Shown here piece after piece: positions 49,693 through 59,213 of a DNA stretch of 64,000 nucleotides. The notes under the pieces were generated by a model that did no database searches, was not told the origin of the DNA, and saw nothing but the letters and a program-made list of their open reading frames with translations. How positions within the stretch are numbered: position 1 is the stretch's first letter; the number at the start of each line of letters is the position of its first letter. The translations under genes were made by a program, and so were the position numbers. Source of the stretch: Mesorhizobium ciceri WSM4083 (lineage in GTDB: Bacteria; Pseudomonadota; Alphaproteobacteria; Rhizobiales; Rhizobiaceae); the NCBI RefSeq assembly GCF_000519305.1, contig NZ_KI912610.1, forward strand, positions 1,025,949-1,089,948, written 5' to 3'.

Positions 49693-51048
49693 ATGAAAAA
49701 AATGCTTTTGCTGGGTGCTGCGTTTGCCACGTTCGCCCTGAACGCGCCCGCGCAGGCCGAACTGAAGTTCAAGCCCGGCGAAGACAAGCGCTTCAACTGG
49801 GCAAACTACGAAGAACTCAAGAAAGTCGACCTCAAGGGTGAGACGCTGTCGATCTTCGGACCGTGGCGCGGCGAGGACGAAGGCCTGGTGCGCGGCGTTC
49901 TCGACTATTTCGCGGAAGCCACCGGCGTCGAGATCAAATACTCCTCCTCGGAAAATTACGAACAGCAGATCGTCATCGACACGCAGGCCGGCAGCCCGCC
50001 GAACATCGCCGTGCTGCCGCAGCCGGGCCTCATCCAGGACCTGGCGTCGAAGGGCCTTTTGACGCCGCTCGGTGACGACACCGCCAAATGGGTCAAGGAC
50101 AATTACGGTGCCGGCCAGTCATGGGTCGATCTCGGCACCTTCAAGGACAAGGACGGCAAGCCGGGCTTCTTCGCCTTCCCTTACAAGGCCGACGTGAAGT
50201 CGCTGGTCTGGTACTCGCCGGACAATTTCGAGGAAGCCGGCTACAAGGTACCGAAGACGCAGGAAGAACTCGCCGATCTCGAAAAGAAGATCATCGCCGA
50301 TGGCGGCAAGCCGTGGTGCATCGGCCTCGGCTCCGGCGGCGCCACCGGCTGGCCGGCGACCGACTGGGTCGAAGACCTGATGCTGCGCACCCAACCTCCG
50401 GAGGTCTACGACAAATGGGTGAAGAACGAGATTCCGTTCAACGACCCCGCAGTGGTCAACGCAATCGACATTTTCGGCAAGATCGCGACCGACGACAAGA
50501 TGGTCGACGGCGGCGCCAAGGCGGTTGCGGCGACCGACTTCCGCGACAGCCCGAAGGGCCTCTTTTCGGTGCCGCCGAAATGCTACCTGCACCACCAGGC
50601 ATCGTTCATTCCGACCTTCTTCCCGGAGGGCACCAAGGTCGGTCAGGACGCGGACTTCTTCTACTTCCCACCCTATGCCTCCAAGCCTGAACTGGGCACG
50701 CCCGTGCTCGGCGCCGGTACGCTGGCGATGATCACCAAGGACTCCAAGGCCTCGCGCGCGTTCATCGAATTCCTGAAGATGCCGCTCGCCCACGAGATCT
50801 GGATGGCCGAGGGCGGTTTCGTGACGCCGCTCAAGTCGGTCAACAAGGATGCCTATGCCAGCGACGCGCTGAAGAAGCAGGGCGAAATCCTCGCCAATGC
50901 CTCGACTTTCCGCTTCGACGGTTCCGATCTGATGCCGGGCAAGATCGGCGCCGGCGCGTTCTGGACCGGCATGATCGACCTGGTCGGCGGCAAGTCGGCG
51001 CAGGACGTCGCCACCGACATCCAGAAGAGCTGGGACGCCATCAAGTAG
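49693..51048 (+). CDS. aglE: Alpha-glucoside ABC transporter substrate-binding protein
   Basis: 451-aa extracellular solute-binding protein of the sugar type. Signal peptide MKKMLLLGAAFATFALNAPAQA, then a mature sequence with LSIFGPWRGEDEGLVRGVLDYFAEATGVEIKY and GSPPNIAVLPQPG. The GLGSGGATGWPATDWVEDLML ligand-loop is characteristic of AglE. A good ribosome-binding site GGGAGGAA precedes the ATG. First gene of aglEFGAK; binds sucrose, maltose, trehalose and similar disaccharides in known rhizobial counterparts. Confidence 0.94.
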   Translation: MKKMLLLGAAFATFALNAPAQAELKFKPGEDKRFNWANYEELKKVDLKGETLSIFGPWRGEDEGLVRGVLDYFAEATGVEIKYSSSENYEQQIVIDTQAGSPPNIAVLPQPGLIQDLASKGLLTPLGDDTAKWVKDNYGAGQSWVDLGTFKDKDGKPGFFAFPYKADVKSLVWYSPDNFEEAGYKVPKTQEELADLEKKIIADGGKPWCIGLGSGGATGWPATDWVEDLMLRTQPPEVYDKWVKNEIPFNDPAVVNAIDIFGKIATDDKMVDGGAKAVAATDFRDSPKGLFSVPPKCYLHHQASFIPTFFPEGTKVGQDADFFYFPPYASKPELGTPVLGAGTLAMITKDSKASRAFIEFLKMPLAHEIWMAEGGFVTPLKSVNKDAYASDALKKQGEILANASTFRFDGSDLMPGKIGAGAFWTGMIDLVGGKSAQDVATDIQKSWDAIK

Positions 51049-51276
51049 ACGGCTGGCACGTAGACGACCAACCATTCTCGCACTGGATCCGGACCGTACT
51101 GGCCCGGATCTGACGGTGGCCCGTGCCGCAGCCTTTCGTCATGAGCGCATTGACATGAAGCGCGATCGGCAATGTGCGCAAGCCGCCGATGACGCGCTCC
51201 AAACAACTGAATCGGCGCCTGGTCCCCGTCACCAAGGTCATTCCTTGTCGGGTCATGCGCAGGGGGAGAGGGACCC

Positions 51277-52290
51277 ATGGCGGCTCAGATTTTCTCGGCC
51301 ATTTTCGTCATCATCGTCGGCGTCGGCGGTTGCGTCGCCTATTTCTGGGGCGCCAACAAGCTGGTCGACCTGATATTCCCGTCACGCGGCGTCGCGGGTG
51401 CCGCGGCCATCGACAATCTGCGCCGGCAAGGGCTGGTCAGGCCATGGCTTTTCGTCGGCCCCGCGATGATCATCCTCACCATTTACCTGATCTATCCGGT
51501 GGTCGAGACGCTGCGGCTGTCGTTCCTCGATCGCGGCGGCATCAATTTCGTCGGCCTGGCGAACTATGAATGGGCGTTCGGCGATCGCGAGTTCCGCAAC
51601 TCGATCCTCAACAACATCATCTGGCTGGCGGTCGTGCCCGCCGCCTGCACCTTCCTAGGGCTGATCATCGCCGTGCTCACCGACAAGATCTGGTGGGGCA
51701 CGGTCGCCAAGAGCCTGATCTTCCTGCCGCTGGCGATCTCCTTCGTCGGCGCCAGCGTGATCTGGAAATTCATCTACGAGTATCGGGGCGAGGGCCAGAC
51801 CCAGATCGGCATCCTCAACGCCATCATCCAGCATTTCGGCGGCCAGCCGCAGGTCTGGATATCGCTGCCGTTCTGGAACAATTTCTTCCTGATGATCATC
51901 CTAATCTGGATCCAGACCGGCTTTGCCATGGTCATCCTGTCTTCCGCCCTGCGCGGCATTCCCGAAGAAACGCTGGAAGCCGCCGTCATCGACGGCGCCA
52001 ATCCGTTCCAGATCTTCTGGAAGATCATGGTGCCGCAGATCTGGGGCACCATCGCCGTGGTCTGGACCACGATCACCATTCTGGTGCTCAAAGTGTTCGA
52101 CATCGTGCTGACCATGACCAACGGCCAGTGGAACAGCCAGGTGCTGGCCAATCTGATGTTCGACTGGATGTTCCGCGGCGGCGGCGATTTCGGCCGCGGC
52201 GCCACCATCGCCATCATCATCATGATCGCGGTCATTCCGATCATGGTCTGGAACATCCGCCAGGCGAACAAAGAGACGGGGGGACATTGA
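51277..52290 (+). CDS. aglF: Alpha-glucoside ABC transporter permease
   Basis: 337-aa MalF-type permease with about eight membrane segments. The first two helices are FSAIFVIIVGVGGCVAYFWGANKLVDLIF and PAMIILTIYLIYPVVETLRLSF. The EAA loop is IPEETLEAAVIDGANPFQIFWKIMVPQIW. It starts 228 bp after aglE, a longer gap than elsewhere in the operon, and ends one base before aglG. Confidence 0.93.
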   Translation: MAAQIFSAIFVIIVGVGGCVAYFWGANKLVDLIFPSRGVAGAAAIDNLRRQGLVRPWLFVGPAMIILTIYLIYPVVETLRLSFLDRGGINFVGLANYEWAFGDREFRNSILNNIIWLAVVPAACTFLGLIIAVLTDKIWWGTVAKSLIFLPLAISFVGASVIWKFIYEYRGEGQTQIGILNAIIQHFGGQPQVWISLPFWNNFFLMIILIWIQTGFAMVILSSALRGIPEETLEAAVIDGANPFQIFWKIMVPQIWGTIAVVWTTITILVLKVFDIVLTMTNGQWNSQVLANLMFDWMFRGGGDFGRGATIAIIIMIAVIPIMVWNIRQANKETGGH

Positions 52291-52291
52291 G

Positions 52292-53446
52292 ATGGCCGTC
52301 GCGACCGGAAATTCCTTCGCCAGCCGTTTTGGCGTCCACATCGCCGTGCTCATCTTCGTCGCGATCTGGACCATACCGACGCTCGGCATCCTGGTTTCGT
52401 CACTGCGCGACAAGAACCAGATCATCGCCTCGGGATGGTGGAACTCTTTCGCCAGTTCCACCCAGACGGAAGCAGGCCGGCTCCCACCCGCCTCGGCGCA
52501 AGTCGAGAAGGACGGCAAGTTCGTCCTCGAGGGCAATATCTTCGGCGACGGCGCCAAGCGCGACATCAGTGCCTTCGGGGTCAAATCGGCGACACCGACG
52601 CAATATCCCGCCGGCACGACAGCCGATCTCGGCGACGGCGTGACCTTGCAGCTCAATGCCGACGGCAGCTTCATCATGCAGTCCCCGAAAGCGTTCGAAG
52701 GCGATCGCGGCCAGCGCGTCTATTATGCTTCGTCGGCGCCGCCGAAATTCACCACCGACAATTACAAAACCGTGCTGTTCTCCGAAGGCATCGGACGGTC
52801 ATTCATGAATTCCCTGACCGTCACCATTCCGGCGACCGTCATCCCGATCCTGATCGCCGCCTTTGCCGCTTATGCACTGGCCTGGATGCGGTTTCCCGGC
52901 CGAGCGCTGCTGATCGCCGTCATCATCGGCCTGCTGGTGGTGCCATTGCAGATGTCGCTGATCCCGCTGTTGAAACTCTATAATGGCGTCGGCGCTTTCT
53001 TCGGCATGCCATCGAAGACCTATCTCGGCATCTGGCTGGCGCATACCGGCTTCGGCCTGCCCTTCGCCATCTACCTGCTACGCAGCTACATTGCCGGCCT
53101 GCCGCGCGAAATCATGGAATCGGCGCGCATCGATGGCGCCAGCGATTTCGAGATCTTCGTCAAGATCGTCTTGCCGCTGTCGTTCCCGGTGCTGGCTTCG
53201 TTTGCCATCTTCCAGTTCCTGTGGGTATGGAACGATCTGCTGGTGGCGATGGTTTTCCTCGGTACAGAGGCAGACCAGATCGTGCTGACCGCCAAGCTCA
53301 ACGCGCTGTTGGGCTCACGCGGCGGCGACTGGGAGATCCTGACGACATCGGCCTTCGTGACCATCATCGTGCCGCTGATCGTCTTCTTCTCGCTGCAGCG
53401 CTATTTTGTCCGCGGGCTGCTTGCCGGCTCGGTGAAAGGAGGCTGA
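52292..53446 (+). CDS. aglG: Alpha-glucoside ABC transporter permease
   Basis: 384-aa MalG-type permease. The first helix (FGVHIAVLIFVAIWTIPTLGILVSSL) is followed by a periplasmic insertion of about 130 residues (about 45-175) that is larger than in most MalG proteins but typical of AglG. The remaining five helices follow, with the EAA loop IPREIMESARIDG-like LPREIMESARIDGASDFEIFVKIVLPLSFP. Pairs with AglF. Confidence 0.93.
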   Translation: MAVATGNSFASRFGVHIAVLIFVAIWTIPTLGILVSSLRDKNQIIASGWWNSFASSTQTEAGRLPPASAQVEKDGKFVLEGNIFGDGAKRDISAFGVKSATPTQYPAGTTADLGDGVTLQLNADGSFIMQSPKAFEGDRGQRVYYASSAPPKFTTDNYKTVLFSEGIGRSFMNSLTVTIPATVIPILIAAFAAYALAWMRFPGRALLIAVIIGLLVVPLQMSLIPLLKLYNGVGAFFGMPSKTYLGIWLAHTGFGLPFAIYLLRSYIAGLPREIMESARIDGASDFEIFVKIVLPLSFPVLASFAIFQFLWVWNDLLVAMVFLGTEADQIVLTAKLNALLGSRGGDWEILTTSAFVTIIVPLIVFFSLQRYFVRGLLAGSVKGG

Positions 53447-53450
53447 GACG

Positions 53451-55115
53451 ATGCAATCCGCTTTGAAGGCCAGCTCGAAGCCTGACCTTGCCATCGATCG
53501 CGACTGGTGGCGGGGCGCGGTGATCTACCAGATCTATCCGCGCAGCTACCAGGACTCGAATGGCGACGGCATCGGCGATCTCAAGGGCATCATAGGCCGC
53601 CTCCCCTACATCGCCGCACTCGGCGCGGATGCCATCTGGATTTCGCCGTTCTTCAAGTCGCCGATGAAGGATTTCGGCTATGACGTGACGGATTACTGCG
53701 ATGTCGATCCGATGTTCGGCACGCTGGCCGATTTCGACGCGCTGACCGCCGAGGCACACAGGCTGGGCTTGAAGGTGATGATCGACGAGGTGCTGTCGCA
53801 CACCGCCGACAACCATCCATGGTTCAAGGAAAGCCGGTCGAGCCGCAGCAACCCGAAAGCCGACTGGTACGTCTGGGCAGACGCCAGGCCGGACGGCACG
53901 CCGCCCAACAACTGGCTGTCGATCTTCGGCGGCTCGGCGTGGCAATGGGACACCAGCCGCCAGCAATATTACATGCACAATTTCCTGGCCGAACAGCCCG
54001 ACCTCAACTTTCACAACCACGAGGTCCAGGACGCGTTGCTCGATGTCACCCGCTTCTGGCTGGAGCGCGGCGTCGATGGTTTCCGGCTCGACACCATCAA
54101 TTTCTACTTCCACAGCCAAGGCTTGGAAAACAATCCGCCGCTGCCGCCGGAAGAGCGCAACGACCAGACCGCGCCGGCGGTCAACCCCTACAACTACCAG
54201 GACCATCTCTATGACAAGAGCCGGCCCGAGAACCTCGGCTTCCTCGAACGGTTCCGTGCCCTGCTCGATGAATATCCGGCAACCGCAGCGGTCGGCGAGG
54301 TCGGCGATTCGCAGCGCGGGCTTGAAGTGGTCGCCGCCTACACCGCAGGCGGCAAGCGCGTGCACATGTGCTACTCCTTCGATTTCCTGGCGCCGGAAAA
54401 GATCAGCGCGGGCAAGGTCCGCTCGGTGCTGGAATCCTTCGGCAAGGTCGCTAGCGACGGCTGGTCGTGCTGGGCCTTCTCCAACCACGACGTGATGCGC
54501 CCGGCCTCGCGCTGGGCCGCCAATGAGGCCGACCCGACCGCCTACCTCAAGGTCATCTCGGCGCTGCTGATGTCGTTGCGCGGTTCGGTCTGCATCTACC
54601 AGGGCGAGGAGCTTGGGCTCGGTGAGGCAGAGCTGCGGTTCGAGGATCTGCAGGACCCCTACGGCATCCGCTTCTGGCCGGAATTCAAGGGCCGCGACGG
54701 CTGCCGCACACCGATGGTGTGGGATGGCGATGCCAAGAATGGAGGCTTCTCCTCGGCAAAACCCTGGCTGCCGGTGCCGGCCAAGCATCTGGCGCAAGCG
54801 GTCAATGTCCAGCAGGGCGACGAGGCTTCGCTGCTCGAGCATTACCGGCGCTTCCTCAGCTTCCGGCGTGCCCATCCGGCGCTGGCCAAAGGCGACATCA
54901 CCTTCATCGAAAGTGAGGGCGACACCGTCGCCTTCACGCGCCGCGCAGGCAACGAGCAGATCGTCTGCGTCTTCAATCTGGGAGCCGGGCCGGCCAAGGT
55001 TGACCTTGGCGGCCGATCGCTGCAACCTCTGCCCGGGCACGGATTTTCGGGGCAGGCGAACAGCGGTTCCATCGAGCTTGGCGGCTACGGCGCCTGGTTC
55101 GGGCGTCTCGACTGA
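53451..55115 (+). CDS. aglA: Alpha-glucosidase, glycoside hydrolase family 13
   Basis: 554-aa cytosolic enzyme that releases glucose from alpha-glucosides taken up by AglEFGK. GH13 conserved regions: YQIYPRSYQDSNGDGIGDLKGI at the start, DEVLSHTADNHPWF (region I), GFRLDTINFY (nucleophile Asp), AAVGEVGD (acid/base Glu) and FSNHDVMRP (transition-state Asp). A C-terminal beta domain closes the protein. Placed between the permease and ATPase genes as in known agl operons. Confidence 0.94.
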   Translation: MQSALKASSKPDLAIDRDWWRGAVIYQIYPRSYQDSNGDGIGDLKGIIGRLPYIAALGADAIWISPFFKSPMKDFGYDVTDYCDVDPMFGTLADFDALTAEAHRLGLKVMIDEVLSHTADNHPWFKESRSSRSNPKADWYVWADARPDGTPPNNWLSIFGGSAWQWDTSRQQYYMHNFLAEQPDLNFHNHEVQDALLDVTRFWLERGVDGFRLDTINFYFHSQGLENNPPLPPEERNDQTAPAVNPYNYQDHLYDKSRPENLGFLERFRALLDEYPATAAVGEVGDSQRGLEVVAAYTAGGKRVHMCYSFDFLAPEKISAGKVRSVLESFGKVASDGWSCWAFSNHDVMRPASRWAANEADPTAYLKVISALLMSLRGSVCIYQGEELGLGEAELRFEDLQDPYGIRFWPEFKGRDGCRTPMVWDGDAKNGGFSSAKPWLPVPAKHLAQAVNVQQGDEASLLEHYRRFLSFRRAHPALAKGDITFIESEGDTVAFTRRAGNEQIVCVFNLGAGPAKVDLGGRSLQPLPGHGFSGQANSGSIELGGYGAWFGRLD

Positions 55116-55139
55116 ATTTCCAATCACTGGAGGAAACCA

Positions 55140-56252
<1,113 letters not shown>

Positions 56253-56276
56253 GGCAGCAGGATCGAGTCTTGGACA

Positions 56277-56312
56277 CAAAAAGAGCGGCGGGCTAGGCCG
56301 GCCGCTCTTTTG
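56277..56312. terminator. Bidirectional terminator after aglK
   Basis: AAAAGAGCGGC pairs with GCCGCTCTTTT around a GC-rich loop. The A-run on the left and T-run on the right make it work for both aglK (+) and the small peptide gene converging from the other side (-). Confidence 0.85.
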
Positions 56313-56332
56313 TTGAAGATCAGCCTCGGCTG

Positions 56333-56569
56333 TTAACGGCCGAAGAGATTCCGGTCGCTGCCCTGAGGGGCGGACTTCTCTACGTCGCCCGACGAATTGA
56401 GCAGCTTCTCGACGAGGCCACCGCTGTTGCGGACCGAGCTCGTATGCGCGCTGTCTACCGAAGTAACCGCAGGCTGGTTGGCGCCGTTGGAGCCAAAGTT
56501 GTCGCTGCCGGCAAAGGCACTGCCGGTGATGGCCAGAACGGCGGCGGCAGCAATAAGGATCTTGTTCAT
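56333..56569 (-). CDS. Small exported DUF680-type protein, copy 1
   Basis: 78-aa protein: Sec signal peptide (MNKILIAAAAVLAITGSAFA) and a 58-residue mature part rich in Ser, Asn and Gly. The mature part begins GSDNFGSNGANQP and ends GSDRNLFGR. It has an insert of about 20 residues (SGGLVEKLLNSSGDVEK) not found in the two neighbours. AGGAG lies 7 nt before the ATG. DUF680 proteins are largely limited to Mesorhizobium and relatives; function unknown. Confidence 0.8.
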   Translation of the reverse strand: MNKILIAAAAVLAITGSAFAGSDNFGSNGANQPAVTSVDSAHTSSVRNSGGLVEKLLNSSGDVEKSAPQGSDRNLFGR

Positions 56570-56637
56570 TTTAGTCTCCTGAATTCTGGATTTCGCCAGA
56601 CGACAGACACAGCTGCCGTCGGTTGCGAAATTGGTAA

Positions 56638-56838
56638 TTAGCGACCGAAGAGGTTACGGTCGCTGCCCTGAGCGGGCGTCTGGGCAGCCGGTTCCGAGGT
56701 CTTGGTGGAAGCCGTGTACGACTGGTCCACAGCGGCGGCAGGCTGATTGGAGCCGTTCGAACCGTAGTTGTCGCTGCCCGCGAAAGCGCTGCCGGTGATG
56801 GCCAGAACGGCGGCGGCAGCAATGAGGATCTTGTTCAT
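56638..56838 (-). CDS. Small exported DUF680-type protein, copy 2
   Basis: 66-aa protein with a signal peptide identical to copy 1. Mature part GSDNYGSNGSNQPAAAVDQSYTASTK and C-terminal GSDRNLFGR. AGGAGTATT precedes the ATG. The intergenic spacer resembles that between copies 2 and 3, as expected for tandem duplication. Confidence 0.8.
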   Translation of the reverse strand: MNKILIAAAAVLAITGSAFAGSDNYGSNGSNQPAAAVDQSYTASTKTSEPAAQTPAQGSDRNLFGR

Positions 56839-56924
56839 CTTAAATACTCCTGAATGTCTGAATTTCGAATGTCTGAATTTCGCCAGGGCGGCGAGCGAGC
56901 CCGCCGTCGACTGGGAATCGGCTG

Positions 56925-57122
56925 TTAGTTGTTGCCGAAGAGGTTGTGGTCGGCACCCTGGGCAGGCGCCTGAGCAGCCGGCTCCGACTTCTTGGTAGAA
57001 GCGGTGTACGAGCTGTCGACAGCAGTGGCTGCCGCGGCGTTCGAACCGTAGTGGTCGCTACCAGCGAAGGCGCTGCCGGAAATGGCCAGAAGGGCTGCGG
57101 CAGTGAGAATGATCTTTTTCAT
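56925..57122 (-). CDS. Small exported DUF680-type protein, copy 3
   Basis: 65-aa protein. The signal peptide MKKIILTAAALLAISGSAFA is slightly diverged. Mature part GSDHYGSNAAAATAVDSSYTASTKK; C-terminus GADHNLFGNN. GGAGTACC precedes ATG 57122. Most upstream of the three on this strand, so a promoter probably lies in 57123-57300. Confidence 0.8.
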   Translation of the reverse strand: MKKIILTAAALLAISGSAFAGSDHYGSNAAAATAVDSSYTASTKKSEPAAQAPAQGADHNLFGNN

Positions 57123-57644
57123 TTTTGGTACTCCAGTATCGTCTTTTTTCCGTCCGTCTAGCGGCGTGTCTTGGAAATGAAATCGCGTCGTTCGGACAGC
57201 CCCGATGTGGGAGGGCAACCCTGCGTTTTCCAATCACGAAGTTGTTCCGTGTGGACCATGAATCCACACCTTGAAATTGTGCCAAGGGAATCTACGGGTA
57301 CATTTTTCTTCTTTATATCAGTATGTTAGGTTTAGCCATCCGATGGATCACTGACTGTTTCAAAGGCCCAGCGTTCACACCGTCCTGCACGCACCGTCAA
57401 CAGAAACGAACCGTTCGGTTCGATTTTAGGGCAAGCTAATAGTCACTTTTCGAAACCGTTAACCTTTTTTGACCCCCGCCAAGGGTCGGATTAGGGAAGA
57501 TCGCAGCCGGCAAATGGCCGCCCGGGAGGCGGAATTTCGGCCCTCGACGATCTGCGGTGACGTTTCGAATGCCGTGTCGCGCCGCATGGATACGATGTCG
57601 TTTTCATGCCGACGGCACGCCGCTGATCGTGGTTAGATCATGCC
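57123..57644. other. Intergenic region between DUF680 copy 3 and the cobalamin riboswitch (522 bp)
   Basis: No convincing gene. It should carry the divergent promoters of the peptide genes (minus strand) and of the riboswitch transcript (plus strand). Part of it (57290-57350, 57420-57475) is AT-richer than average. A 7-bp inverted repeat CGAACCG-TT-CGGTTCG occurs at 57407-57422 and may be an operator. Confidence 0.6.
57407..57422. promoter_or_regulatory. Inverted repeat, possible operator upstream of riboswitch
   Basis: CGAACCG-TT-CGGTTCG: two perfect 7-bp arms around TT. TetR- or HTH-type dimers bind sites of this kind. It lies about 240 bp upstream of the riboswitch. Not followed by a T-run long enough for a terminator. 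Confidence 0.35.
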
Positions 57645-57820
57645 ATCTCAGGTGCCGCTTCGTGACGACGGGGCGGAGAATTGGGAAGCCGGTCAGAATC
57701 CGGCGCTGCCCCCGCAACGGTGGTGGAGTTCAAGTCGCAACGGGAGACCACTGGGCAACTGCCTGGGAAGGTGTCGCGATGGTCCGCAAGGACAACTCCA
57801 GAGCCCGGAAACCAGCCCGA
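57645..57820 (+). ncRNA. Cobalamin (adenosylcobalamin-type) riboswitch
   Basis: The aptamer core is readable in order: CAGGTGCCG (P3/L region) at about 57649, GGGAAGCCGGT and ATCCGGCGCTGCCCCCGCAACGG (57683-57720), a peripheral domain, CCACTGGG (57748-57755), CTGGGAAGGTG (57763-57773), and the closing GAGCCCGGAAACC (57800-57812). The B12-box-like GCTGCCCCCGCAAC is an excellent match. It reads in the same direction as gbcA and no gene lies between them, so it is the leader of gbcAB. B12 binding normally lowers expression. Confidence 0.92.
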
Positions 57821-57902
57821 GATTTTTAGACTCGACTGATCGCGGTGGGCGGTCAAGAGGTGGATAGCGCATGTCCGGCACACAGCCGGCCTGCGTTTCA
57901 AT

Positions 57903-57949
57903 CCTTCCTCCATCACCACCAGTTCAGTCCTTAGAAACGAGGACAGGAC
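57903..57949 (+). promoter_or_regulatory. Candidate riboswitch expression platform masking the gbcA ribosome-binding site
   Basis: The gbcA Shine-Dalgarno is within GAGGACAGG (57939-57947), 2-7 nt before ATG 57950. It can pair with CCTTCCTC (57903-57910): 8 bp with one bulged C. It can also pair locally through GTCCT (57927-57931) with AGGAC (57940-57944) around an 8-nt loop. Either helix hides the ribosome-binding site, consistent with a translational switch. Pairing was judged by eye. Confidence 0.5.
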
Positions 57950-59197
57950 ATGGATACCCGCAACGACATGCTGAGGCTCTTGAACAGCCGCCGGCAAGGC
58001 TTTTCGCTGGAGCAGCCCTTCTACACCAATCCAGACTACTTCAAGCTCGACATGGAGCTGATCTGGTATCGCGACTGGCTGTTCATCGGCCATGATTGCG
58101 AACTGCCGAAGCCGGGCAGCTACATCACCGTGCAGATCGGCGACTATCCGGTGGTCCTTGTCCGCGACCAGCACGGCAAGATCAACGCCTTCCACAATTC
58201 CTGCCGCCATCGCGGCAGCCGCGTGTGCAACACGGAGAAGGGTACGGCGGCAAAGCTCGTCTGCCCGTATCATCAGTGGACCTATGAGCTGGACGGCCGC
58301 CTGCTGTTTGCCCGCCAGATGGCCGACGGTTTCGACAAGAGTGATTTCGGCCTGAAGCCGGTCGCCTGCGAGAGCGTCGGCGGCTACATCTTCATCTGCC
58401 TGGCCAAGGAACCGGCGGATTTCGCGCCGATGCGGGCGATGATCGAACCCTATCTTTTGCCGCACCGGTTGCGTGAAGCAAAGATCGCCTTCGAGAGCAC
58501 GATCGTCGAGAAGGGCAACTGGAAGCTGGTCTGGGAAAACAACCGCGAGTGCTACCACTGCGCCGCCAATCACCCCGAGCTGTGCAAGACCTTCCCCGAG
58601 GCTCCGACCGTGACCGGCGTCCAAGGCGCCGACAGCGACCCTGAAATGGTCGCGCACTGGGCCAGATGCGAGGCATCAGGCTTGCCGAGCAAATTCCGCA
58701 TCGATCCGGCAGGGCAGTACCGCGCCACCCGCGCGCCGCTGCTGCGCGATGCCGTCAGCTACACCATGACGGGAAAACGGGCGGTCCAGAAGAACCTGTC
58801 CGACAGCGTTTCAACCGACCGCATCGGTTCCTTGCTGCTCTATCACTATCCGACGACCTGGAACCATATCCTCGGCGACCACGCGGTCACCTTTCGCGTG
58901 CTGCCGATCAGTGCCACGGAAACCGCGGTGACGACGAAATGGCTCGTCCACAAGGACGCGGTCGAGGGCGTCGACTACGACCTCGCTGAGCTCACCCATG
59001 TCTGGACCGAGACCAACGACCAGGACCGCCGCATCGTGGAGGAAAACGCCTTCGGCATCCTGTCGCCGGCCTATGAACCAGGCCCCTATTCGGAGCTGCA
59101 TGAGGGCGGCGTGATCCAGTTCGTCGAGTGGTACGCGTCGTTCATCGGACCGCGCCTTGCCGAAGGCGGCCGGCCGGCCTTGCGCAGCGTCGCCTAG
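57950..59197 (+). CDS. gbcA: Glycine betaine monooxygenase, Rieske oxygenase subunit
   Basis: 415-aa Rieske non-heme iron oxygenase. Rieske ligands C85, H87, C105 and H108 (CRHRGSRVC...CPYHQW); mononuclear iron His residues H203 and H208 in NNRECYHCAANH. Closest known type is GbcA, which demethylates glycine betaine to dimethylglycine with release of formaldehyde; stachydrine demethylase is a related alternative. gbcB follows 16 bp downstream. The cobalamin riboswitch upstream is unusual for this function and implies repression when B12 is plentiful. Confidence 0.88.
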   Translation: MDTRNDMLRLLNSRRQGFSLEQPFYTNPDYFKLDMELIWYRDWLFIGHDCELPKPGSYITVQIGDYPVVLVRDQHGKINAFHNSCRHRGSRVCNTEKGTAAKLVCPYHQWTYELDGRLLFARQMADGFDKSDFGLKPVACESVGGYIFICLAKEPADFAPMRAMIEPYLLPHRLREAKIAFESTIVEKGNWKLVWENNRECYHCAANHPELCKTFPEAPTVTGVQGADSDPEMVAHWARCEASGLPSKFRIDPAGQYRATRAPLLRDAVSYTMTGKRAVQKNLSDSVSTDRIGSLLLYHYPTTWNHILGDHAVTFRVLPISATETAVTTKWLVHKDAVEGVDYDLAELTHVWTETNDQDRRIVEENAFGILSPAYEPGPYSELHEGGVIQFVEWYASFIGPRLAEGGRPALRSVA

Positions 59198-59213
59198 CCC
59201 AGGGGACAAGAGG

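Noticed and set aside
57407..57422. Rho-independent terminator
   Set aside because: The hairpin is followed only by ATTTTAGGG and no gene ends nearby on either strand; an operator is the better guess.
57557..57867. Short open frames across the riboswitch
   Set aside because: They overlap the conserved cobalamin aptamer, whose RNA motifs explain the sequence; codon use is not coding-like.
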